DNA of 64,000 bases, from positions 62,001-126,000 of the forward strand of contig NZ_QXQA01000005.1 in the NCBI RefSeq assembly GCF_003583765.1, written 5' to 3'. The first letter of the stretch is position 1. Each line of letters starts with the position of its first letter. Made by a program: the position numbers and the translations under genes. The notes beneath the pieces were generated by a model. The model searched no databases, was not told where the DNA came from, and worked only from the letters and a program-made list of their open reading frames with translations. Positions 57,347 to 64,000 of the stretch are shown piece after piece. Origin of the DNA: Paenibacillus nanensis (lineage in GTDB: Bacteria; Bacillota; Bacilli; Paenibacillales; Paenibacillaceae).

Positions 57347-59737
57347 TTATTTCTGAGCCCGATGACGCAGCTCGCCCGTCTGCGCTAACAAAGCTTCCAT
57401 ATCTGCCACCGGCAGGGGCTTATGAAAGTAATAACCCTGGGCCTTATCGCAATTCAGTCGATGCAGGTGCTGCAGCTGCTCCTCCGTTTCAACGCCTTCG
57501 GCTACAATTTGCTTATTTAATTCATGTCCCATGGATACAATCGTTTTGACGATTGACAGCCCGTCACGGTCTCTTACCATGTCTGTTATAAAAGCGCGAT
57601 CAATTTTTATTATTGAAATCGGCAATTGCCGAAGTACGCTTAATGAGGAGTAGCCTGTGCCAAAATCGTCGATCGCGATATGAATGCCAAGCTCGACAAG
57701 CTCGTCCAGCATCGACCGGGCGGCGTTAAGCTTGTTCACGACCATGCTTTCCGTAATTTCCAAACAAAGATAGGAGGGATGCAGCCCGCTGCTTTGCAGA
57801 ATGGATTGCACGTTTTTGACGAAAAACGGCTCGTCCAGCTGCTTAGAGGATACGTTAACGGATATCATGAAGTCATCCCAGCCTTCGTCCATCCATTGTT
57901 TGCCTTGTCTGCAAGCTTCCTCGATAACCCAACGCCCAATTTCATTAATGAGTCCGATTTGCTCCGCCAGCGTAACAAAATCTCCGGGATATACGAGCCC
58001 CAATTCTTCCGACTGCCACCGAATAAGCGCTTCCGCGCCGATTAGCCTTCCGGAACGGATATCGTATTGCGGCTGATAATGAAGCACCCATTCATTTCGT
58101 TCGAGCGACCTTCTTAAGTGCTTTTCCATCCGGACATTCCGCTGCACCAGTTGCATCATATCGTCGCTGTAAAGCCGGTATTGATTGCCTCCGCTTCGCT
58201 TTGCGTTATACATGGCAATATCCGCTTTTTTGATCAAAACATCCGTTGAATCGCCGTCATAAGGATACACACTAATGCCGATGCTGCCGCCGAAGAAGAA
58301 CTCCTGCCCCAGCAGCGTTATCGGGTTCTGGAAAGTTGCTAAAATCTCTTCCGCCATTCGAATGATCTCGTCATATTCATGCGTATATCGGACCAAGACG
58401 ATAAACTCATCGCCGCCAAGCCTTGCGAGCAAATGCATATCAGACATCGTTTGCTGGAGCCGGTCCGACACTCGAATAAGCGCCTCATCGCCCGCTGAAT
58501 GTCCAAGCGTATCGTTAATGAGCTTAAACCGGTCAAGATCGATAAGCAGAACGCCGATCAGACCCTGTTTCGGCAAAATTTCTGCAAGTGCCTTCTCAAG
58601 CGCGGTATTAAAGAAATAGCGGTTAGGCAGCTTTGTGAGCGCATCATGGTGAGCCATAAATTGGAAGGCTTGCTCTTCTTCCTTCTGTCTCGTAACATCC
58701 CGAATGATAGCCAATATCCGCCACTGCTCGCCGTCCTCTATCATTTGGGTATCCACGCTAACCAGTCTCGTCTCTTGCCGACGGTTAATGATGGCAAGCT
58801 CCCGATTCGACCAATCCTTATGCGAAAATAAACGGCTGTACTCGTTTCTGACCGAAACGTAATCCCGCTTCGGCAGAAATTCGGACAAGGGCTGATCGAT
58901 CAGTTCCTTTTCATGATCAAAGCCAAAAAGCTTTACAGCTCCGGGATTGGCTTCTTTGACGACCATATTGCGGTCCATAACGACAATGGCAGCCGGCGAT
59001 AAATGATAAAGCATCTCGTATTTTCTCTCGATTGGCAGAAAATCGTGTTTCATCACAATACGCAAAGAAGCGCCCCATACAGCCGCCGCCAAGTAGATGA
59101 CGGAAATGGGGAACGAATATTGCTCCGGGAGACCAAAATATGCAGCGATCAAGACGGCAGCAAAAGCTTGATAAAACAAATTTGCTTTCAGCAGCACCTT
59201 GCCGCGGCTTCTCCCATTACGGTTAGTTGAATGGCTAATGGCGAAAATACTGATGAACAAATTCATTACCGAGAACCAACCAACAAGGATGCTCAAATAA
59301 GAACTGCCCTCGGCAAATACAATCTGTTTCCAGCCTGCTTCCACCTCGACCCCGCTTGCGAAAAACGATTCGCCTTTGATGACAAGGGCGGTAACGTAAT
59401 ACATCATCGGGACTGCTGAAATTCCAATCCACACAGGTTTAGGCAGAAGGCGGTTCATTATGGCGGCCTTTACATGCAGCAGGAAGCCCCCGCATGTCGC
59501 TAAAATCGCTGCAGGGTAAACAAAGTATACGGTAACATCAATCGTATGCCGGACTGAAAGCAGCTGTTGGATACCGTGAAAGATAAGCATAACCGCTAGC
59601 ATGCCCGTCGTAAAAAAAGCCAAACGATATTCGACTTGCTTCGGATTTCGCCGAATAATAACAAGCGCGGTATCCATTAAATATTGGATCGATGCGGCGA
59701 ACAGAATGATCAGCAGAACGGTCTCGTATTCATACAT
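57347..59737 (-). CDS. Membrane PAS-GGDEF-EAL protein (cyclic di-GMP turnover)
   Basis: 796 residues from the ATG 9 bp after AAAGGGTG. Residues 1-225 form about seven membrane helices, a MASE-like sensor. A PAS domain at about 240-355 (MLYHLSPAAIVVMDRNMVVK) follows. The GGDEF domain (about 365-530) has an intact RLGGDEFIVLVR active site and LTKLPNRYFF. The EAL domain (about 540-785) has GAEALIRW, EITESMV, DDFGTGYSSL and VAEGVE. Both catalytic sites look intact, so it may make or degrade cyclic di-GMP. Monocistronic. Confidence 0.92.
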   Translation of the reverse strand: MYEYETVLLIILFAASIQYLMDTALVIIRRNPKQVEYRLAFFTTGMLAVMLIFHGIQQLLSVRHTIDVTVYFVYPAAILATCGGFLLHVKAAIMNRLLPKPVWIGISAVPMMYYVTALVIKGESFFASGVEVEAGWKQIVFAEGSSYLSILVGWFSVMNLFISIFAISHSTNRNGRSRGKVLLKANLFYQAFAAVLIAAYFGLPEQYSFPISVIYLAAAVWGASLRIVMKHDFLPIERKYEMLYHLSPAAIVVMDRNMVVKEANPGAVKLFGFDHEKELIDQPLSEFLPKRDYVSVRNEYSRLFSHKDWSNRELAIINRRQETRLVSVDTQMIEDGEQWRILAIIRDVTRQKEEEQAFQFMAHHDALTKLPNRYFFNTALEKALAEILPKQGLIGVLLIDLDRFKLINDTLGHSAGDEALIRVSDRLQQTMSDMHLLARLGGDEFIVLVRYTHEYDEIIRMAEEILATFQNPITLLGQEFFFGGSIGISVYPYDGDSTDVLIKKADIAMYNAKRSGGNQYRLYSDDMMQLVQRNVRMEKHLRRSLERNEWVLHYQPQYDIRSGRLIGAEALIRWQSEELGLVYPGDFVTLAEQIGLINEIGRWVIEEACRQGKQWMDEGWDDFMISVNVSSKQLDEPFFVKNVQSILQSSGLHPSYLCLEITESMVVNKLNAARSMLDELVELGIHIAIDDFGTGYSSLSVLRQLPISIIKIDRAFITDMVRDRDGLSIVKTIVSMGHELNKQIVAEGVETEEQLQHLHRLNCDKAQGYYFHKPLPVADMEALLAQTGELRHRAQK

Positions 59738-59934
59738 GTCTGGACTCACCCTTTCTGCTGTTGCTGCTTAAATGTCTGCTATGTAATGTACTGGCAAGGG
59801 ATAACCGGAAGCAGGACTAAAGCACCACAAATCATCCGTTTGCCTGCTATATTTATTTCGACATTTGACGTACTAAATTGAAGAGCATCGCCTTGTGCAA
59901 GCTCTAGGAAAAATATTGAAACGTCCGACAAGAA

Positions 59935-59973
59935 AACCGGCTTCTCTCGATCTATAGATGGAGAGGCCGGCTC
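59935..59973 (-). terminator. Terminator of the gene at 59995-60483
   Basis: AGCCGGCCTCTCCATC ... GATCGAGAGAAGCCGG on the minus strand followed by TTTTCTTG. Confidence 0.75.
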
Positions 59974-59994
59974 CGGCTGCCTGCCCGTTACGAG

Positions 59995-60483
59995 CTATAC
60001 ATATTCGCGGAACATATGCTGCGGTCTTGCTTGAGGAACGTATCGGTTGTTCCATGCCGCCATATTGTAGTTCGATTCATAAAGTATGCTCGCGGACCAG
60101 GAATTCGAGCTTGGTCGAACCGAGAAATCGTATAAAATTTCGCCGTGCGTCCAGTCCTTTCTATATTTAAGCGCCTCGATGGCCATTTGACGAAAGGCCT
60201 GCACTTGCTCGCGCGTAAGTCCCTTTTCGCATCCTTGAATCTTGCCGTCCTTCGTTTCAATCGGATGGTGCCTGAGGCCGAATTTGCCGACGGCGTTATT
60301 CCGGATATGGATCAATACCGTCCCTGCCGCTGCATTCGTTAGTTCTCCTTCCAATTGTCTAAATACAAAGTCTACCTGGCGGGCTAAAGATAACGAATTC
60401 ACTTCCAACTTCAGTTCCTCCTCAAACCAACATGATTTTAATTCTTTCGACATATTTCCTCTTTTTCTTACATCTTCGTTCAT
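59995..60483 (-). CDS. Unrecognised soluble protein
   Basis: 162 residues, or 152 if started at the internal ATG after AGAGGAA (complement of about 60451-60453): neither start has a clearly better ribosome site. Helical N-terminal half (EEELKLEVNSLSLARQVDFVFRQLEGEL), then beta-rich segments (GTVLIHIRNNAVGKFGLRHHPIE, GEILYDFSVRPSSNSWSASIL) and an aromatic/Asn-rich C terminus. No signal peptide, membrane helix or known catalytic motif. Its own terminator indicates a separate unit. I do not recognise the family. Confidence 0.7.
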   Translation of the reverse strand: MNEDVRKRGNMSKELKSCWFEEELKLEVNSLSLARQVDFVFRQLEGELTNAAAGTVLIHIRNNAVGKFGLRHHPIETKDGKIQGCEKGLTREQVQAFRQMAIEALKYRKDWTHGEILYDFSVRPSSNSWSASILYESNYNMAAWNNRYVPQARPQHMFREYV

Positions 60484-60675
60484 ATGGTAACATTATCCTT
60501 TTCAATGTTCACCGAAAAATTTTTTTGTATTTTCCGAATTTCTCATTGCGTTTTTAGGCCTATTTTTGTAAGAAATTCGAACCAGAACTTTGCTCGGGAA
60601 TATTTCGACAATTATAGACCGCATTCCCCACTAGTGCTATAATATGGGTATTCTATATAAAGGAGCGCTTACATA

Positions 60676-61941
60676 ATGATTCAATGGTACTACTCGCTAT
60701 CAGTGCGCAATAAATTATTGGTCACGACTTATTTCAATTTAGCGCTTTTTGCCATTGTAACAATCCTTACTACAGCTATCCTTGGCGGCAAAGTGCTCGC
60801 TGTCGTGATCGGGGCTGTCGTGCTTGCGATCGCGGCCTTCCCGCTCGTATCGTTCATCGAGAAATCCATCACGCAGTCCTTCAGCGAAATTTCAGGGGCT
60901 GCTTACCGGATCGCCAAAGGCGACTTTACTCAGAAGATTGATACGGCTTCAGGATCCGGCGCCGGGGAGCTGGGGCATGCCTTTAACAGCATGGTAGACA
61001 AGCTTCGCGATATTCTGTCCGAGACATCGAACATCATTAAGCATGTCGCAGACACAAGCCGCAGTATCTTTGATAAAAACAACAATATTAAGACCGCAAT
61101 GGAGCAAGTGGCCGCTTCGGCGAACGAGCTGGCGACCGGGGCGAACGAAATTTCTGAGGATGTCTCCGGCATGAGCGAGTCGATCAATGCGATTGAAGAA
61201 AAGGTAGCCGCATATGCGAACTCCACCAAAGTCATGAACGACAAATCGAAGCAAACGATTGTGCTGGTGGACAAAGGCCGCGAGGCGCTTGAGGTTCAGG
61301 CCGAAGGCATGAAGCGCAACGTTGAAGCTACCGCCAAAGTGTCCGAGACGATTGAAGATTTGGCGCGCAAAGCGCAAGGCATCTCCGCGATTACAACGAC
61401 GATCTCCGACATCGCAGAACAAACGAATCTGCTGTCGCTCAACGCATCGATCGAGGCAGCCAGAGCCGGCGAGCACGGCCGCGGGTTCGCGGTGGTTGCG
61501 CAGGAAGTCCGAAAGCTGGCCGAAGAATCAACTGCTTCGACAAAGCAAGTATTCAATCTCGTCAAAAGCATCGACGAAGGAATTCGTCAAGCAATCAGCA
61601 ACATGAAGGTCAACGAAGAAGTCGTACAGCTTCAAACGGAGCACATTCGTCAATCTGAGCTTGTATTTAAAGAGATTGAGCAAAGCATCGGCTTTATTAC
61701 CGATCAGATTTATGCTTTTTCTCAAGAAAGCGACGCGATGCTTGAGAGCGCTCAAAAAATTTCGGCCGCTATTCAGAACATTTCCGCCATTACACAGCAA
61801 TCCGCAGCGGGAACGGAGCAGGTATCCGCTTCGATGAATGAGCAAATTTCTTCCGTTCAAGCGGTCGTGGAAGAGACAGAACGTATGCTGACGATGGCAA
61901 CGCAATTGCAACGAACGATTCAAGTATTCAAAATGAAATAA
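60676..61941 (+). CDS. Methyl-accepting chemotaxis protein without external sensor
   Basis: 421 residues. Two closely spaced membrane helices (about 13-35 and 38-57) leave no extracellular domain, so the signal must be intracellular or membrane-borne. A HAMP-like linker (about 70-115) and a long coiled-coil signalling domain follow, with the hairpin tip [41 protein letters not shown] near 243-283. Methylation-helix Glu/Gln pairs flank it. AAAGGAG lies 10 bp before the ATG. No che genes are adjacent. Confidence 0.92.
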   Translation: MIQWYYSLSVRNKLLVTTYFNLALFAIVTILTTAILGGKVLAVVIGAVVLAIAAFPLVSFIEKSITQSFSEISGAAYRIAKGDFTQKIDTASGSGAGELGHAFNSMVDKLRDILSETSNIIKHVADTSRSIFDKNNNIKTAMEQVAASANELATGANEISEDVSGMSESINAIEEKVAAYANSTKVMNDKSKQTIVLVDKGREALEVQAEGMKRNVEATAKVSETIEDLARKAQGISAITTTISDIAEQTNLLSLNASIEAARAGEHGRGFAVVAQEVRKLAEESTASTKQVFNLVKSIDEGIRQAISNMKVNEEVVQLQTEHIRQSELVFKEIEQSIGFITDQIYAFSQESDAMLESAQKISAAIQNISAITQQSAAGTEQVSASMNEQISSVQAVVEETERMLTMATQLQRTIQVFKMK

Positions 61942-61955
61942 TATCAAAAATGCTA

Positions 61956-61990
61956 ACCGGCTTTGGCAATTTCGCTAAAGTCGGTTTTTT
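61956..61990 (+). terminator. Terminator of the chemoreceptor gene
   Basis: ACCGGCTTT-GC ... GC-AAAG-CGGT hairpin followed by TTTTTTC. Confidence 0.75.
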
Positions 61991-62081
61991 CATGTCCGGA
62001 ATGACGCATGATCCGTTCGCTTGTCGGCACAATAAAAAGTAATCGGTTCACATATCACAACTACAGAACGGATGATGGGAT

Positions 62082-62996
62082 ATGAAGCCACAAATCTCTG
62101 CGTTCCTCAAATTAATCCTGTCGATCATTGTTTTGTCGGTCTTTCTTGATTTCCCGGCCCTGCAACCAAGCCGGTCCGATCAGCTCGCGATTGCCGCTCC
62201 CGATACGAAGGAGAAGAAGATCAAGCCTCAACACAAGCAAAAACGCCGCAGTCAAACAAAACGAGTAGTAAAAAGAAGCCACGCAAAAAAAAACGCGGCT
62301 AAAAGAAGACACGCGAAAAAAAACAACGGCGGCGATATGAGCTGGGTTGCTCTGCATAAGCAATTTCCAAATGTGTTCATGACCAATGGGAGCCGCGACC
62401 GCAAAATCGTAGCCCTAACATTCGATGACGCGCCGGACCCGCGGTTTACCCCGGCTATATTGGATGTTTTGGCGAAGTACAACATTTGCGCCACTTTCTT
62501 TATCGTAGGCGAGCGGGCGGCTAAGCATCCGGAATTAGTGGATCGGATTATTAAGGAAGGGCATGTAATCGGCAATCACTCGTACAATCACTCCGTTTTC
62601 TCAACCTTATCGATGTATCAGTACGAGCAGCAAATTTGGAAAACGGACGGTATCATCAAACGCATTACCGGCTTGTCGCCGAATTTCATTCGACCTCCGT
62701 ATGGAGAGTTATTGCCGAAGCAAGCGGCATGGGGGAAAAAATATGGATATACCATCGTAAACTGGGATGTCGATTCCGAGGATTGGAAGAAAAACCCGAG
62801 CAGCGCCCGGGTTTTAGCTAATATTCGAAAGACGCTGCAGCCTGGCTCCATTATATTGCAGCATGCCGGCGGGGGAGAAGGGCAGGATTTATCCGGTACG
62901 ATCAACGCTCTTCCCGTCTTAATCGAGTGGCTGCAAGGAAAAGGATATGATCTCCTTACCCTTCCTGAAATGCTTGGGAAAAAGCCTTACCGGTAA
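62082..62996 (+). CDS. Polysaccharide (peptidoglycan/chitin) deacetylase family protein
   Basis: 304 residues. N-terminal signal/anchor helix (about 8-26), then a very basic linker at 44-84 with repeats like RSHAKKNAAKRRHAKKNN, probably wall- or teichoic-acid-binding. The NodB domain (about 108-295) has ALTFDDAPDPRFTPAIL (catalytic Asp and metal Asp), HSYNHSVFS (metal His pair), RPPYGE and ILQHAGG. The TFDD form and lysine linker resemble Bacillus PdaA/PdaB-type enzymes of spore or vegetative wall. Converges with the next gene, three bases between stop codons. Confidence 0.9.
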   Translation: MKPQISAFLKLILSIIVLSVFLDFPALQPSRSDQLAIAAPDTKEKKIKPQHKQKRRSQTKRVVKRSHAKKNAAKRRHAKKNNGGDMSWVALHKQFPNVFMTNGSRDRKIVALTFDDAPDPRFTPAILDVLAKYNICATFFIVGERAAKHPELVDRIIKEGHVIGNHSYNHSVFSTLSMYQYEQQIWKTDGIIKRITGLSPNFIRPPYGELLPKQAAWGKKYGYTIVNWDVDSEDWKKNPSSARVLANIRKTLQPGSIILQHAGGGEGQDLSGTINALPVLIEWLQGKGYDLLTLPEMLGKKPYR

Positions 62997-62999
62997 AGG

Positions 63000-63668
63000 T
63001 TATTGAAGCACATAAGCCGTAACGTTTTGGATGCCGAACTGACGAACCTTTTCCTTCGAGCCTGGGACAAAAATATCAATGCGGTCGCCTTTGATAGCCC
63101 CTCCTGTATCAGAGGCGGTCGCAATGATACCAATTTTCGGAAGTCCCAAATAGTCATAGCCGGTAATATAAAGCTTTGTGCCTAAAGGAATTTTTGCCGG
63201 GTCCACCGCAACCGTTCCAATCTTCAGCTTATCCCCGAAGTAATCGACTGCACCCCAGCCGCCGTTTTCCATCGTGTCCGCCGAATAAGCGGTAGCTTTC
63301 AAGGTCATCTTTTTGGTGTACGAATAATCGTATCCCCCTGGCCCGCGAACGTTTTTTACTGCCGGATCCATGACAGATACGGGCTCCTTTGCGGACGCAG
63401 CTTGCTTGATGGACATGGTTGCCGCTTCTCTGGCCGTCGTGACAGTAGGAATCGTAACCTTCATGCCGACCTGCAAATTCAGCGGGTCAACGGCTGGATT
63501 CGCTACCAGTATGTCTTTCAGCGGAACTTTATATTGCTGCGAAAGCTTCCAGAATGTATCTTTGCTTGTAACCGTATGTATTTGATTCGACGCATGTACG
63601 GTTCCTGCGGATAACGTAATGGAAAGCGCGATTGCCGCGCAAGCTATAAAAGATTTTTTCAAAACCAT
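63000..63668 (-). CDS. Secreted LysM-3D domain protein (YocH-like)
   Basis: 222 residues. Signal peptide 1-26 (cleavage after VHA). A LysM domain at about 30-74 (HTVTSKDTFWKLSQQYKVPL ... QVGMKVTIP) binds peptidoglycan. The C-terminal 3D domain (about 125-222) has the three aspartates in TVAVDP, ATASDTGGAIKGDRIDIF. This is the architecture of YocH-type muralytic enzymes related to lytic transglycosylases. It is followed upstream by a terminator for the CAP gene, so it has a separate promoter that I could not define. Confidence 0.92.
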   Translation of the reverse strand: MVLKKSFIACAAIALSITLSAGTVHASNQIHTVTSKDTFWKLSQQYKVPLKDILVANPAVDPLNLQVGMKVTIPTVTTAREAATMSIKQAASAKEPVSVMDPAVKNVRGPGGYDYSYTKKMTLKATAYSADTMENGGWGAVDYFGDKLKIGTVAVDPAKIPLGTKLYITGYDYLGLPKIGIIATASDTGGAIKGDRIDIFVPGSKEKVRQFGIQNVTAYVLQ

Positions 63669-63689
63669 ACCTCCAGACTTCGCCTTTAA

Positions 63690-63729
63690 AAAATAGCAGG
63701 GCGTTAAGCGATGCAGCTAACGCCCCGCG
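63690..63729 (-). terminator. Terminator of the CAP-domain gene
   Basis: GCGGGGCGTTAGCTG ... GCTTAACGCCCTGC hairpin followed by ATTTTTT on the minus strand. Confidence 0.8.
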
Positions 63730-63739
63730 TTTGCTTCTA

Positions 63740-64000
63740 TTAGCCGATGAACATTTGAACCCATTGGCCGTTTACGTAGCCCACTCCGATTTTCGTGAAG
63801 TTAGGATTTACGATATTCGCGCGATGTCCTGGGCTGTTCATCCAATCGGACATAACTCGTGCTGCCGTTGGTTGACCGGATGCGATGTTCTCTCCCGCGT
63901 AGTTATACTTCACGCCGAATGATTTCATCATATCGAATGGCGAACCGTAAGTCGGAGAAGTATGGCTGAAGTAATTGTTCACATCCATATCTCTTGCTTT
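63740..64000 (-). CDS. CAP-domain (SCP-like, YkwD type) protein, C-terminal fragment
   Basis: The last 86 codons of a secreted CAP protein; the 5' part lies beyond the right edge. The frame is open to the window end (KARDMDVNNYFSHTSP), so the internal ATG is not the start. Conserved CAP elements are the His in NYFSHTSP, GENIA, MNSPGHRANIVNPNFTKIGVGY (the second His and tail). YkwD-type proteins of spore formers are secreted and often carry N-terminal LysM or linker regions. Role unknown, probably cell-wall-associated. Confidence 0.88.
   Translation of the reverse strand, partial: KARDMDVNNYFSHTSPTYGSPFDMMKSFGVKYNYAGENIASGQPTAARVMSDWMNSPGHRANIVNPNFTKIGVGYVNGQWVQMFIG

Overview
The window looks like a chromosomal segment of an aerobic, spore-forming Firmicute of the Paenibacillaceae (Paenibacillus or Cohnella type). 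The evidence is indirect but consistent. Strong AAGGAG/GGAGG ribosome sites precede most genes and base composition is a little above 50% GC. Spore genes are present: sda, gerQ, an alpha/beta SASP, a YjcZ-type peptide and a YheC/YheD ATP-grasp protein. Many genes have Bacillus subtilis counterparts (yumB, yumC, yuiB, yutI, yutJ, yuzB, dnaB, dnaI, hemQ, ctaA, ctaB). Menaquinone appears to be made by the futalosine route (MqnE plus a UbiD-type decarboxylase), which is usual for Paenibacillaceae but not for Bacillus. I saw no rRNA, tRNA, insertion sequence, prophage or CRISPR.

Layout. 1-0.5 kb: start of uvrC and a YqzM peptide, with a LexA-like site. 0.5-3.6 kb: sulfate uptake operon sbp-cysT-cysW-yezD, without the ATPase gene. 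4-6.5 kb: primosome genes dnaB-dnaI. 6.6-12.5 kb: yuiB, hemQ, a TetR/SMR efflux unit, an NDH-2 gene under a Rex-like site, yumC and a zinc-ribbon peptide. 12.5-16 kb: sda with a cluster of DnaA boxes, a YheC/YheD-like gene and topB. 16-22 kb: two metallophosphoesterases, a lipoprotein multicopper oxidase and a divergent two-component system. 22-26.8 kb: a complete Bce-type peptide-antibiotic sensing and resistance module. 26.9-27.5 kb: a twelve-unit 51-bp tandem array. 27.5-31 kb: Fe-S carriers, mqnE, a second NDH-2, yuzB and yutI. 31-35.3 kb: operon ctaA - UbiD-type decarboxylase - HEPN protein - SDR. 35-41 kb: thioredoxin-like protein, stalk-domain lipoprotein, MurJ/YtgP-type flippase, ThuA, DUF456 and a HAD phosphatase. 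41.5-45.3 kb: a four-gene Mn/Zn ABC transporter with an MntR-like operator. 45.3-45.8 kb: a second 51-bp array of the same family. 45.8-55 kb: class B PBP, MFS, YjcZ, toprim protein, sco-ctaB, gerQ and SASP. 55-57.3 kb: a permease/TIGR03943 pair behind a near-perfect Zur box. 57.3-64 kb: GGDEF-EAL protein, chemoreceptor, polysaccharide deacetylase, LysM-3D protein and a partial CAP protein.

How it fits together. Several blocks serve one aerobic respiratory chain: two NDH-2 enzymes, futalosine menaquinone genes, coproheme decarboxylase (HemQ), heme O and heme A synthases (CtaB, CtaA), a Sco copper chaperone and Fe-S carriers. Metal control appears separately at a Zur-like site, an MntR-like site and possibly Fur/PerR-like sites. 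The most unusual structure is the pair of 51-bp intergenic arrays. Both have an exact period, share a core sequence, lie in opposite orientation, and are each placed between the terminator of one gene and the promoter of a membrane-protein operon.
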